This document shows positions 29,674 to 41,400 of a DNA stretch of 64,000 nucleotides, one piece after another; within the stretch, counting starts at the first letter, position 1, and each line of letters starts with the position of its first letter. Made by a program: the position numbers and the translations under genes. The DNA lies in contig NC_070573.1 of NCBI RefSeq assembly GCF_026914185.1, positions 372,001 through 436,000 on the forward strand. Direction: 5' to 3'. The stretch comes from Puccinia triticina. Lineage: Eukaryota; Basidiomycota; Pucciniomycetes; Pucciniales; Pucciniaceae. The notes beneath the pieces were generated by a model. The model was given only the letters and a program-made list of their open reading frames with translations. It made no database searches and was not told the DNA's origin.

Positions 29674-30949
29674 CCATCAAGTTTGGTGATAAGCTTATGA
29701 ATGAGATGGATAGGGATGAAATAGAAACCTTCAACTCAAGGAGAAATCTGGATTGGGGTCTTATGTTCATTTGGCCAGTTAAAAATTATGTTGCCTTCCA
29801 GAATATCCAAATTAAAGCAACACTAGAGACTTAATGTCAGCCTCAAGTGTGTTGAAGAAGTACCTCAATATGCCATAAGGCCGCAAAGAGATGGCAACAA
29901 GAGCTAATACTCACAAGGGAATCTTGTGAATGATTTATTTCTTTTAGAGTTGTATGGCCCCCTTTGGGATATTTATCTGAGCAAGGACTTTCAAAGAGCA
30001 TTAATTAGATATCACTTAATTAGGGAACCTTCTTGGATTGAGGATTCCCCAGTTCATTTCCTAGACATATTCTTGGAATGAGAACAATACCAAGCCCAAG
30101 CTATTACAACTTAGTTGTGATTGGAGCTTTCTACTTCTTCTTTTATAGCTCTTCATATCCTTAGCTTTCTTCTCCCTCTTTGCTATCCAGTTTCATTCTT
30201 ATCTTTATTTCATTGTAAGCTTGTGTCACTGTCCGGTTGACCCTTATCACTTGCCTGAGTTAGAATCCTGTTATTCAGTGGTTTGTCACTATAAAGACCA
30301 CCCCTTACACTTAATCAGGATATTTGAAGTTCATAATTTTGCTATGGGTATGTGAGGAAACCAATCAAGTGAACTGGGCAGGGAAAGAGAATACAAATGC
30401 ATGATTTCAATCTCATGTTGGGGAGAGTTCTGGAGGACTTTGTGAAATTATTCATTTCATTTTTAAATGAGGGTCTGTACCACAGGGCAAGAAAATTGAA
30501 ATTTTCCAAATTTATCTTGCTAAAATATTCTTAGAACTATTTTAAAGGCCCTAAGAATATGAAATCATGACCTGCAATTTCACAGCAGTGACCAACAAAT
30601 GTTGCTCAGAATATGTGAGTGCAACAGAAGAGCGGGTTGAAACTAACCCCAGCTATAATTGAAGTGTAAGGAACAGCATGGGGCATTGGGGATCCATCAA
30701 TCTTTCAATACCTCTCACTCATACAAATATGTTGTTATTGATAGTTGGTAATTTGGAAAACAGTGAAGGATCTGGGAAAATATAGTTCCTTTGCCTTGAG
30801 GCTCATTCAAAAAATCTAATCCACCCCCAGGCCATTGGTGATGGTCAAAGGCTTTCCGGGTAGCAGGGTTAATTAAATACTTGAGGATTATGTTTTTATT
30901 TGCAGCGGCAAAGCCACCTTGGCCTCTAGTTATGTTCATAAAGGCCTTA
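29674..30949. other. Non-coding AT-rich sequence
   Basis: No supported gene. A transposon-like terminus GGGTCTGTACCACAGGG is seen near 30472 (compare 1702). The 30610-30690 stretch resembles 19815-19890. Confidence 0.4.
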
Positions 30950-31511
30950 AATTGACCTCCAAAGTTTTATGAAATTCAATTGTGAACCCCCCTATTGAGT
31001 AATGAAATATATAACAACAGCTACTTTGATAGTTTTGAGCCACTTTGTGCAAAAATAAGGGTATGCAAAATGAGGAAATTTCACTACATGATAGCACATT
31101 GCATCTAAAATATCCTCATTTTTCAGACCTTTATCCTTGCACAAAGTAGCTAAAAATTTCCAAAAGAGCTGTTATTATATCTTTAATTACTCAATAAAAT
31201 ATTTGGAATTTTTGGGCTATGGGAACCTTGTTTTTAAGGCCCCCACATCCTACCTTGGTTCTAGTTTTTCATGATTTTTTTAACACAGAAGAATGCTTCA
31301 AAAAACTCCCAAAAAATTCAGAGAGGCCAATTAAAAGGCTTTCTATTGATTCGTCAAAAAACATCTTGAAAAAGTTGTGTACTTCACCCGCAGTGCGCGA
31401 AGTGTTTGGGACTGCGCGCACTGTGCAGTGCGCGAAGAGTTTTTTCAGTGCGCGAAGAGTTTTTTCAGTGCGCGAAGAGTTTTTTGCAGTGCGCGAAGTA
31501 AGTCCAGTCCG
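30950..31511 (-). repeat. Right inverted repeat of the giant foldback element
   Basis: The inverse of 19190-19540. It has four extra copies of the AGTGCGCGAAGAGTTTTTT motif near the end and an internal hairpin (GCACAAAGTGGCTC... against its inverse near 31140) that the left repeat lacks. Confidence 0.75.
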
Positions 31512-33101
31512 TAAACCAATAGTGAGCATCAAATTACAGGAAGAGCAGGATTGGAATAGCTTCGCTACAACAAAAGTTGCAGAATATCACGTGTCATATG
31601 ATCAAGTGACCAATGTTTTTCCCTGGCTGATCCGGTCAACTCTTGTCTTGAAAAAACAGCTTTGGCTCTCTCCCAGTTAATTGCTCACATGGGAGCGTTC
31701 CCTCTACCAGTTTCTTAGCGTGCTCACTCTTTGGTCTCCATTAAGCTCACTTTTCAATTGGGAGAATGCCTAGCAAGTATTCCAGCCAACATTGAACGCG
31801 CACAATACTTGTGACTGTGGCTGTTGTCTTGTCCTGCTTCCCCAGTTTCTTCCGGTAATCCTGCCAGACCCTGCTCCAGCCGCGAAGCAGCCATGTTTTC
31901 CCCAGGGTATGTACATACATACAATATAGTGACGAGTAAGCACCACTTCATGACGGAAGTGTAGAACACCATCAGCGCAGAATGACGGAAATGAAGAAGA
32001 AAGTACACATTTATACAGATTACATTCTGATGTGCGCGGGAGTAATGTGCCCTTTATCGAAGCCGAGGTTGAGATGATTCTCGGAGGAGGGAAAGCGGAG
32101 ATGAAGACGAGATTGAAAGCTGGCGTCGATATAATTTGCCATCGAATTTGTAAATATTTGAGCACGTACACATTTTTCTTCTTCTTCCCAGTTTTTTCCC
32201 GCCATAGTCGTACCGATCCCAGCAACCCTAGCACTGGTTCATCGTTTGGTCGAGTGACACAAGGACCTCGCAGGCTGTGATCAAGATGAGACTTGAAGCA
32301 GGCGGCATGGTTCAAGTTGGCCAAGTTGTTCTTGACCGGACAAACAGCGAGGACGGCAATGCTTCCATGCTTCCGGATTCTTATAAACATGGTTCCTTTT
32401 TTGGGGGAGACTGGACGTCTCCAGATTGGGCGCCTGCAATTCCTTTGCCTCATTACCAAGACGGTGATCACTCCAAATGGTAGCTCACTCGGCTGCATGG
32501 CGAACTGGCGCCGTCGATGTTTGCATGCTGTCGTGACTCCGGCGCACACAACCCACGAGGCAGCTCGAGCCATGTCTTCCGCCTCGTTCGAAAATTGTTG
32601 CATCCGTCCCGCTGGATCCACATCCGATAGCGTCGGCTTTGTGATTATGTAGCCATTCCGGGGATTTCTAAATTCTTTACACATGTCTAATCACTGGCCT
32701 CAATGAGGCATATGTATCCCTCAGCCTCATGCACATGAGCAGATGCTTACCTGTGCACTCGATGCAGGTCTTTGACTGGACCAGATGATTTCTTTTTACT
32801 GCTTGGGAGTAACAGATTTCCAAACTTATCTGTTCGGTGGTATCCAAGTCCACAGTGTACTTGCCCGACGTTCCCACCATTCACACACGTGCTTATAAGA
32901 TCTGATTTGGTTTCTTCAATCCATCTGATCCCAGCACCATGCTGCAAGCCGTATAGCCCCACTACCACTACCAACAGCATCTCCCGGAACCCAGGCAGCC
33001 GTTATCCAAAGATTCTGCTGGCACAAACTATCCATTTTTTAATACACGAAATCACGATAACTTATTGCAGAAAAAACTTTCCGCAGCTTCAACTTTCAGC
33101 T
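31512..33101. other. Upstream region of the phospholipase B gene
   Basis: No certain gene. A minus-strand frame of about 300 codons (31770-32684) is open but shows no domain and odd composition, so it is not called. The stretch up to 33101 should hold the phospholipase promoter; no clear TATA box stands out. Confidence 0.4.
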
Positions 33102-35373
33102 ATGTCGCACACGATCAAATTTTATTTATCTGGTCTACTTTCAGTATTAGTCTTTCTCTCGTTTTCATCAGCCCAAGGGTCTGCCCCCCACTTTGTACCA
33201 TGTCCCTCGACTACCAGGAGTTTGTTGCGCTCCAGTATCTCCAAGGACTCCAAGCAGACATTATGCCCACAAGAAGCTCGATATATCGCATCGCGCCGCG
33301 CCAAGATCGCACGACCAGCCTATGCCAAATATTTAAACAACGTCCAACGCTCTCTTCGAAAACACCAACCTACTGCCGTCCTTCCCGATTATGTTACGGA
33401 AATTATTGGCGGAAGAAACACTGCTTTCCTTCCACGAACTGGATTTGCCGTCTCCGGAGGTGGACTTCGCGCAACACTCTATTCTTTGGGAGTGCTAAGC
33501 GCGTTCGAAGGCGATAATCCACAGTCAATTGATGTGGGAACAGGTGGTTTGCTGAACGCCGCGGATTACATCGCCGGGTTGAGTGGAGGATCTTGGACCG
33601 TGGTCGGGTTGACCTACGGTGCCTACGATTTGGCCATGGCGAACAATCCAAAAGCCCTGACTCACCTCTTGCCACAGTTTGATTTTTTCTCGGTGAGCAC
33701 CATTGCAATGATGATTTTTCCAAACTTCTTCTGATTCTTCTTTTTCCTTACGCAACTTTGCTCAACTGTGATTTCAGCCGGGAAATTCTTCCAAACTTCC
33801 AGGATTGACTGATGAACTGAACAAAAAGTATCTCAACGAGATTTTCAAAAAAATGATGGGGAAAAGACAAGCTGGATTCCGAGTCACAATCGCGGACATG
33901 TGGGGCCTCTGCCTTCGGTTCCACACGCTGGGTCAAACTACCGAAGATAATTTTTACGATTTCTCTTTGCCCCATGGGGCTGACGAATCATTTTCTGGTG
34001 TAAGAAACCTGTAAGAGTTTTTCATGTTGACTGCTTGATATTCCACCCATGTTTTTCAAAGCTGACCAGCTGCTTTCCATGTGGTATGCTTGTATGGTTT
34101 GATATAGACCAAGCTTTCAAAAATTGTTGCAACCCTATCCAATCATTACAGCGCTAGGTTCATCACCATCTGAAGGGTACGTATCAAGAAGACAGCCATC
34201 CGCATTTCTACCCATTACAAGCAACCAATACGAGTTCACGCCCTATGAAACGGGCAGTTGGGACTCTAATCTTGCGCGCTTCATACCGACCGAGTATTTC
34301 GGCACTCGATTGAAAGCCGGTAAACCTCTTGACCGTTCAAAATGCGTCAATAAATTCGATCAGACACACTTTCTCTCCGGAATTTCTAGCGATATATTTC
34401 CAATGTTGAATACATCCGAGGAATACTTTTTCCAGAAAAGTCCCATTAGATCCTTGGTCCAAACTATCAACAGCACCTTCGGACCTAGCCAGCCTGGCAT
34501 TTCGATTGACACCGCCTCAGTACCCAACCCTTTTTTACACTCCGGAAAAGCAAATTATGCCGACAAGAATTCAATAGATCTAAGACTATTGGATGGTGGT
34601 CTGGACGGTGGTGGGTTTGAACTATCTACCTGCCTTTTCATTAGCTGGGACTAAGTTTTTCTTTTTATTTCGACATACCAGCGGTTACGCCGTATTATCC
34701 TTTGCTGGCACCTGCCCGGAAACTAGACGTGATCGTTGGAATCGACGCAATTAGCTTGGATAACGTGAGCTGGAATGGCCCGTTCCTATGGCTTTTAGCT
34801 CCGGTGAAACTGATATCAAGATTTCTTGAACACGGATTTTGTAGGATGGCGGAGACAATTATTCCACCGGGGCATCTTTGAGAGCGACATTTGCGCGAGA
34901 TTCTCTTCAGCTGAAACATCGCTTTCCTCAGGTTCCTGAAGATTCAGAATCTTACTTCGAATTGAGAAGTCATCCCAATTTCTTTGGCTGCGATGAGCCA
35001 GAAACAGCTCTAGTGATTTGGCTACCCAACTCGGCTCCCTTAGATGGCTCACCGGGCATCACAAATTCTTCGATTAATCGAGTCCAGGTGAGCTAGGTCC
35101 ATTTTCAGAATCCTACTAGTCACTCTTAGTAACCTCATTACGCGTCTTCATCAGTACGAACCTGCAGAGGCCCTCAAGATCATTTCTGCGTCTTCTGAAA
35201 TTGGCTATCGGGGATACCCAAACCAGCAATTGATTCAAAGGGAACAATATCGAGATCCATTATGGTCTGCATGTCTTGCGTGTGCAGTTGTGGATCGCTC
35301 AAGGTTCAGGATGCGAGTTGAAAGGGAGGGCGTCTGTGCCGATTGCTTCGATAGATATTGTTGGAAAAAGTGA
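33102..35373 (+). CDS. Secreted phospholipase B (lysophospholipase), six exons, intact
   Basis: Exons 33102-33692, 33778-34010, 34108-34610, 34682-34764, 34845-35087 and 35155-35373 join into 624 codons including the stop, with GT-AG introns and no internal stop. Length fits fungal lysophospholipases of the cPLA2-type fold, which strip fatty acids from lysophospholipids and phospholipids outside the cell. A signal peptide covers residues 1 to about 24 (hydrophobic LSGLLSVLVFLSFSSA). Catalytic elements are all visible: the oxyanion/Arg loop SGGGLRA (118-124), nucleophile Ser161 in GLSGGS, and the Asp at about 437 in LLDGG. ARKLDVIVGID follows as in the family. The Cys-rich C-terminus shows no obvious GPI signal, so it is probably released. 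The frame is open upstream of 33102, but the signal peptide supports this ATG. It is the only clearly working host gene here; in rusts such enzymes may serve nutrition or host interaction (inference). Confidence 0.9.
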
Positions 35374-36049
35374 ACAGCACATACATAGATACAAGAAATT
35401 TCCTCGACTTTGTTGGATGTAAATATTGAAATATACATTTGCTTATTTAATTGTGAAAAACTATCAGAAAAAGGTGTGATTTCGGCATGAAAGATCATCA
35501 TTTCAGCCATGTGCCATGTGCCACATCCCCAAATTAACTAACCATGCTGAGTACTTGCACAGGCTTGCTGTGAATTAGGGGGGTTCACTTAAGATGATTT
35601 TTGAAATCAGTCATCAAAACAATCACCTGCAGCTTTTGCTTATCCTCAGAAAGCTACAAGGTTCTGGTGGGCAGCTCCCCTTTGGAACATGCATAAAACT
35701 TACTGAAAAGTGCATGAGCAGACAAAATCAGCGGTGGATTTTTGCCAACATGAACCCCCCATATTGGTGTTTTGATGACTTATTTCAAGGGGGTTGATTA
35801 ATGATCAACTCCCAAAAATTCGAGTTCTGACTCCCAAAAGTCGTTCACGTCGCAAGGACCAAAAATCAACGTCAGGCCCGGGTCCCGGGGACCAAAAATT
35901 GACCCGGGCGATTTTTGGGAGTCGGACCTGTAATTTTGTCAACAAGTTTGGGAGTCGGGGATTTTGTTGAGAGGTGGGGTGGGCAAACTCCACATTTGGA
36001 GTGTGGAGGAGAGATCAGGCGGGTGGGGAGGAGCAATGGATCTTCAGAC
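35374..36049. other. Downstream region of the phospholipase B gene
   Basis: No gene. 35805-35985 has short inverted repeats around CCCAAAAATTCG/CGATTTTTGGG and GGGAGTCGG, which look like a small degenerate MITE. Confidence 0.4.
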
Positions 36050-37466
36050 ATTTATGGTATTCAAAATTGCATATGTAAAGAAATTACATAAAATCATAAC
36101 AGCATAACCTGCGATTTTGGCAGGGAGTCATAAACTTAGGATTTTATGTTGCTTATGCAATAGTGAGAACCCCCTTTAAACAACCCCCGACCTCACAAAC
36201 CTCATCACCTATACAAACCGGCGACCACCTCCTTGGGCCGGCACCAGCAACCAATTCCTTGAACCAACCAACAGCCATGCCACGCCACTCCGAACGCAAA
36301 TCATTGATCCGAGACCTTCAGTTCCTCCTTGTCACGTGCTTTGCAAGGCTACAAATCGATGAGCAGTATTACCAAACCATCATCACTGGACGATGCTTTC
36401 CCTTGTTCTGTATAATGATCCTGGCACTCCTCGAACACGTTGAAGGCCCCGATCAAGATCTACTTCTTTCTCTAGTGCTCATCTTACTCCTACGGTTCCA
36501 ATCAAGGAGTAGATATCAGCTCTTCAGATTTCGACATCGCTCGTGGGAGGCTCAAACAACACACTCGCAGGCTGAGGGAATCCTTCAACTAATTTCTGCA
36601 GTCTGCACCCGCCGCTATTTGGAACCCAGGGTCCCTCGTCCCCGGATTGCGACAATTGCCCAAACGTTTGAGGTTTTCTCCAATAATAGCGACTCAGTAT
36701 TTCTCAGATGGGTGAGTACGTCCTCCTGTATTGAAAAACACCTACATTTTCTTTGATTTGGTTTAGGCTCGGATGTCCCAGGAGAGTTTTTATATGCTGT
36801 TGAATGAGATAAAGGACCACCAAGTTTTCCGCAACGATTCCAATCACTCGCAAGCACCAACTGAGTGGCAATTGCTTGTGGCTCTAGCTCATTTGGGAAT
36901 CAACGGTAACGGTGGTTCGCCGCATATACTGAGAGGAGTCTTCAACATATCTGGTCTGTTTTTCTCATCTGCTTATGATCAATCAGAAAGTAATGTGAAA
37001 TATGTTTGTGTTTCTAGAAGGTAGTGTCGAAAACTATACAAATAGGTGTCTGCGTGCAATTGCCGACCTTGAGGACAGATATGTCAAATGGCCATCTGCG
37101 GCAGATTGAGCCAACTATCGCTCCGAACCCACCTTGTATGATTTTTTCGACGATGCAGTTGGCCTTGTAGATGGCACAATTTTTCCGTTGGCATTCACAC
37201 CCACCGTACATAAGGAGGACTTTTGGATGCGGAAAAGTGTATACGGGATGAACTCCATGATTGTCTGTACTTGGGAACGACGTATTATATATGCTCTGCA
37301 CGGATGGTGCGGTAGTGCACATGACCAGCGAGTCTACAAAAACTCTCAGGTATGTTGACCCCATGAAATTGGTGCCTGCAGCATTCCTTTACTGAAGCCT
37401 CTTGTAGCTCTTCATCCAACCCAACAAGTATTTTTCTCCGGGCGAGTACTTATTGGCTGATTCCGG

Positions 37467-38277
37467 TATGGAACTCTGGCCGTTGCTAGGCCGGCAGCAG
37501 TTTGGGGAGGGGAAAAAAGAAAACTGAGAATAGGATGCGTATGCCCTCCGGGTGATTGGCCGTGAGTGAGTGCTGAGAGATTCGTGTAAGTGTGGGGGGG
37601 GGAGTTGATTTTACGACGGCTGGAGATGCGTGTCGGCGGGTTTTGTTTTTGAGAGAAAGCCGGGGATACTGCCGGCGGGGTTGTGATCTAAACCAGTAAG
37701 GTGGAGGAGATCGGCGTTTTGCGGGGTAAAGAACTTAAAGACTTCAGACTTGCGGGCAGACAATTGCCAAGACTTAAACTTAGAATGTTGATGGATAACT
37801 GAGAATTTTATGGTTCAGAGTGAGTCCATGCCGCTCCAAAGCCTGAGTTCAAACTGAACTCAAACCTTGGAGTTGGTGACATGTAGCAGACATCTCATCA
37901 CAACCTAGCGCGCACGCGCGCGCTACAACAAACAAAACAGCAGACACAAAACAAAACAAAAGGAAACAAGACAAAAACCAACCAACCCTCCTCATCCAAA
38001 ACCTAACCAACGCGCGCAAAGTGAAAAATAGAAAGCAAACAACATGAAGAAAAGAAAACTGACCAAGGAGAACAGAAACAAAGGAAAAGAAAGGAGGAAG
38101 GGAAAGAAAACCTGAAACGCCTTGAGGATGCGCGCCACGCCGCGCTATTGAAACTTGAGGAGGCCTTGAGGGCTGAAAGCTTGAATCTTGATGTCTTGAG
38201 TCTTGATGTCCTCTGGCGCGCGCCATGCGCGGCAAAAAAAAGATTGATCCTCCGCGTGCACCAGATTGTCCACCACA
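37467..38277 (-). repeat. gypsy-2 3' LTR
   Basis: In element orientation it runs TGTGGTGGACAATCTGG...AGAGTTCCATA. Contains GCGCGC blocks and a long pyrimidine tract. Confidence 0.93.
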
Positions 38278-38469
38278 TCCACCCACGACTTGCAGTCTGT
38301 CCCCAGACTGCTTGTCCAGTACCGTGCCTAAAAAAGAACATCCAAGTCCCTAAAGAAAGGGAAAAGAAACCAACCAGGCGCGTCCGCGGTGCTCACGAGC
38401 GTGGCAAGAAGTAGAGTTTCGAGAAATTGCGGTAGTAACTACCCAGAAGGTGCACACTTGGAGAGGAAC

Positions 38470-41400
38470 TTACTTGTGGTCAGCAATGTCCTCGCGGGAG
38501 TAAAACCGTTTGACCTGATCCGCAGAAAAGCGCCTCTTCAGCTCCGTGCCATCGAGCTCCTCCAGAACATACAACCCGCCCTCAACCTGCTTCACGACGC
38601 GGTAGGGGCCGTTCCATCGATGCGCAAATAACTGCCCCCACTGCGTCTCGAGAGACCGATTGTACGCGAGGACCCGATCTCCAGGCTTGAGGGCGTCGCG
38701 CAGTCGTCCAGGGTGCTTCTCTTCCCAGTAGCGCATCGAGTCCTTGCGCGCTTCCATCATCTTCCAATACGCGATGCCGCGCGTCTTCTCGCTGCGCTCC
38801 AACTGCGTGGACCGCGCGACAAGGAGGTCGGTGGTGCTCTTCACGTTGTCCCAATCGACGCCGAGATACGATTCAATTTCCAAATCCAAAGGGAGGACGG
38901 CCCGCTGGCCGAAAACTAGCTCATAGGGTGAATACCCTGTCGTGCGCTTGGTTGAGATACGGTCGGCAAAAAGGACTAGGGGGAGGAATTTCCGGCAATT
39001 CTTGCCGCTTTCCCCAGCCAGCTTCACCAGTGCGGCTTTGAGAGGACCATGCCCACGTTCGACCATTCCTTGTCCCTCTGGATAGTAGGGCGTAGAGACT
39101 CGATGCTTTCCCGGTAAAGCCCGCAACATCTCCGCTAGCGCGCCACCGAATTCGGAACCCCCATCAGTCGAATATGCCTGCGCCAACCCATAGCGCATCG
39201 TCCAATGCTCTTGAAGGAAGCCAGCAACCGCCTCCGAAGTGAGATTGTTGAGGATTTTCGCCTCAACCCAGCCTGAGAAATCATCTCGTGCGACAATCAA
39301 ATACTTAGCGCCACTCGCCTTCAAGTGAACCGCGTCCATTGAGACGCGGCCGAACAACGATGACTCGCCTGTCGGGTAGCGTAATTCGTGTGGGCGGCGA
39401 AGATCTCTTTTCTGACAGGCCTCACAGCTCCGGCACCAACGCGCCACAGATCGCTTCAGAGAGGGCCACCAAAAGCGCTCTGACACGCGCCTATAAGTTT
39501 CTATAGCACCCCGATGGCCCAGCCCCTCATGAAGCTCACTGAGAATGGATTCTTGCTTGACGGGAATTGTGACAACGATTCGAGGTAAAGGGCTCCCTCT
39601 CTTCATGAGGCGCCCAGATTGTAGGAAGAAATCTGATGACCTGCGCTTCAAAGAGCGAAATTCCTTCGCGTCCATCCCGTCTGGCTTAGTCATCGTAGCT
39701 AGAAAACGCTCCAAGTCCCGCCAATAACCCTGCTGGAATCCAGAGTACGTGTCCTCCGCGCCCAGCGCATAAGAGTACCGTGGCTTGATGTGCGGCTTGT
39801 CTTCATCAAAATCAGAGGGAGGGTCCGATTCCTCGTCCCCTTGCGGACGCCTGGAGAGTCCATCGGGCATAGTGAAGCCCTTTCCCGGCCGATGCACGAT
39901 ATCAAAAGAAAAAAGCTGAATGAAAGCCACCCAACGTGTCATGGGCGCGTTGGGGAGGCTAGGGGCGTTGATCATCTCAATCAAAGAGTGGGCGTCGACT
40001 TGCAATTCGAAGTGTTGACCCCACAAGACCGTCTGCATCTTCTTGAGAATGCGCGCCACCCCGCAGAGTTCGAGTTTCGGCTGCGAGTACCGAGATTTGA
40101 CGTCGGAGAAAAGAAGAGACTCGTAAAGAGCGGGACGATCAAAGCCGTTTGCATCCTCTTGCGTGAGCACCGCTCCAGCGGCGTGAAAACTCGAATCCAC
40201 CGCTAGTTTAAGTAGGCCAGCGTCAGACCCATACCTAAGTTTTACCAAGACGATGTCTTTTCCCACAATAACCTTGAGCCGTTCAAAAGCCGCTGCACAC
40301 TCCGTGGTCCAGATCCATTCCGAGTCCTTGCGCGTCAACCGTCTCAAAGGGAGGCAAATTTCGGAGAGATGCGGTATGAAAATCCGTACATAGACCACCA
40401 CACCCAGAAAGCCGCGTACTTCCGTAGGATTTGCCGGTGTGAGCCAGGAGAGAATCTTGTTTACCTTCGACTTTGCCATTTTTCGACCTTCTTTGCATAC
40501 CACGTGTCCGACAATTTCGAGAGCGGGGACACACGCAGCTAACTTTGAGGCGGAAACCGTTAATCCAGATTCCTTGATGCGGAAAAGAATCCGCTCGAGA
40601 GTAGTCGCATATTTACATATAAAGCGGCGGATCCCAGCGTGCCAAGGAACCCTCTTGTTTCCATAGTCAGTGACAGGGCCCTTAATGCCGCCGTCGTCGA
40701 TGAAAATCCCCGCTTGATCCGGGATTTCGTCCTGCAGTATCCATACCATTTGGGCCTGGTACACGGCGACGGAGTTAGTCGCTCCCTGAGGTAGCCGTGT
40801 GAGTTGAAAACGCCCGAGAGGAGTGTTGAAAGTCGTAAGTGGGCGAGAGATGGGGTCTAGAGCGCGCTCGTCGTAGCCGCCCATAATATCGCCCAAGCCA
40901 TAGCATGCGCGGCCAGCAAAGGACTCAACGAATTCCTCTGTAGCGGGCGGGACACCCGCGTCCTTAATCGTAACCTTATTCAAAGGCTGCAGATCGTGGA
41001 CGACCCGAATTTTGCCGTTGCTCTTGAGAACGCAGAAAACCGGAGAGGTGTAACTCGACGTTGACTGTTTGTAAAGTCCCGTAGCGACACGCTCGCGGAC
41101 CACTCGGATGAACTCCTCTAGCTTAGCCGCGGGAATAGGAATCTTCTTTTTCTGCCACGGCTTGTGTTCCACGACCGGTATGATATAAGGCATCCCATAC
41201 GGCTCCTTCAACAATCCACGCTCGCTCTCCGTAAATGCTATAGACAGGTTGCGTTCAGCCAACACGTTTTTGATGAGATTCAACTCGTCTGCCCACAGCC
41301 ACCCCTCAGGACCAAAGTTTACCACGGAAAGCCGGTCTTCAGTCACCCGTCCTTGCGGCGCGAAGGGCCCCGCTAATGATCTGGAGAGGCCGCAGTACGG

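Larger units (their letters stand above)
19190..31511. mobile_element. Giant foldback/long-inverted-repeat DNA element (12.3 kb) with nested insertions
   Basis: The left end CGGACTTACTTCGCGCACTG (from 19190) and the right end (to 31511, with a small AGTCC duplication) are inverted copies. Their similarity continues inward for about 350 bp or more: the AAACACTT.GTGCACTGC block, TTTTTTGGGAGTTTTTTGAA, the GTAGGATGTGGGGGCCT block and GGGGGGTTCACAATTGAA. Flanks are TAAATCAA (19182-19189) and TAAACCAA (31512-31519), an 8-bp duplication with one transition. A smaller relative lies inside at 27669-29241. No transposase gene was identified in the interior, which is mostly other elements. Superfamily unresolved: hAT-sized duplication but very long inverted repeats. 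Confidence 0.7.

Noticed and set aside
31770..32684. 304-codon open frame on the minus strand upstream of phospholipase B
   Set aside because: No domain, Arg/Cys-rich mixed composition, no splice or start context; could be promoter-region sequence.
33693..33734. Phospholipase B ending at TGA 33732 without splicing
   Set aside because: That frame runs into intron 1; the GTGAGC donor and CAG acceptor give a full-length family protein in phase.
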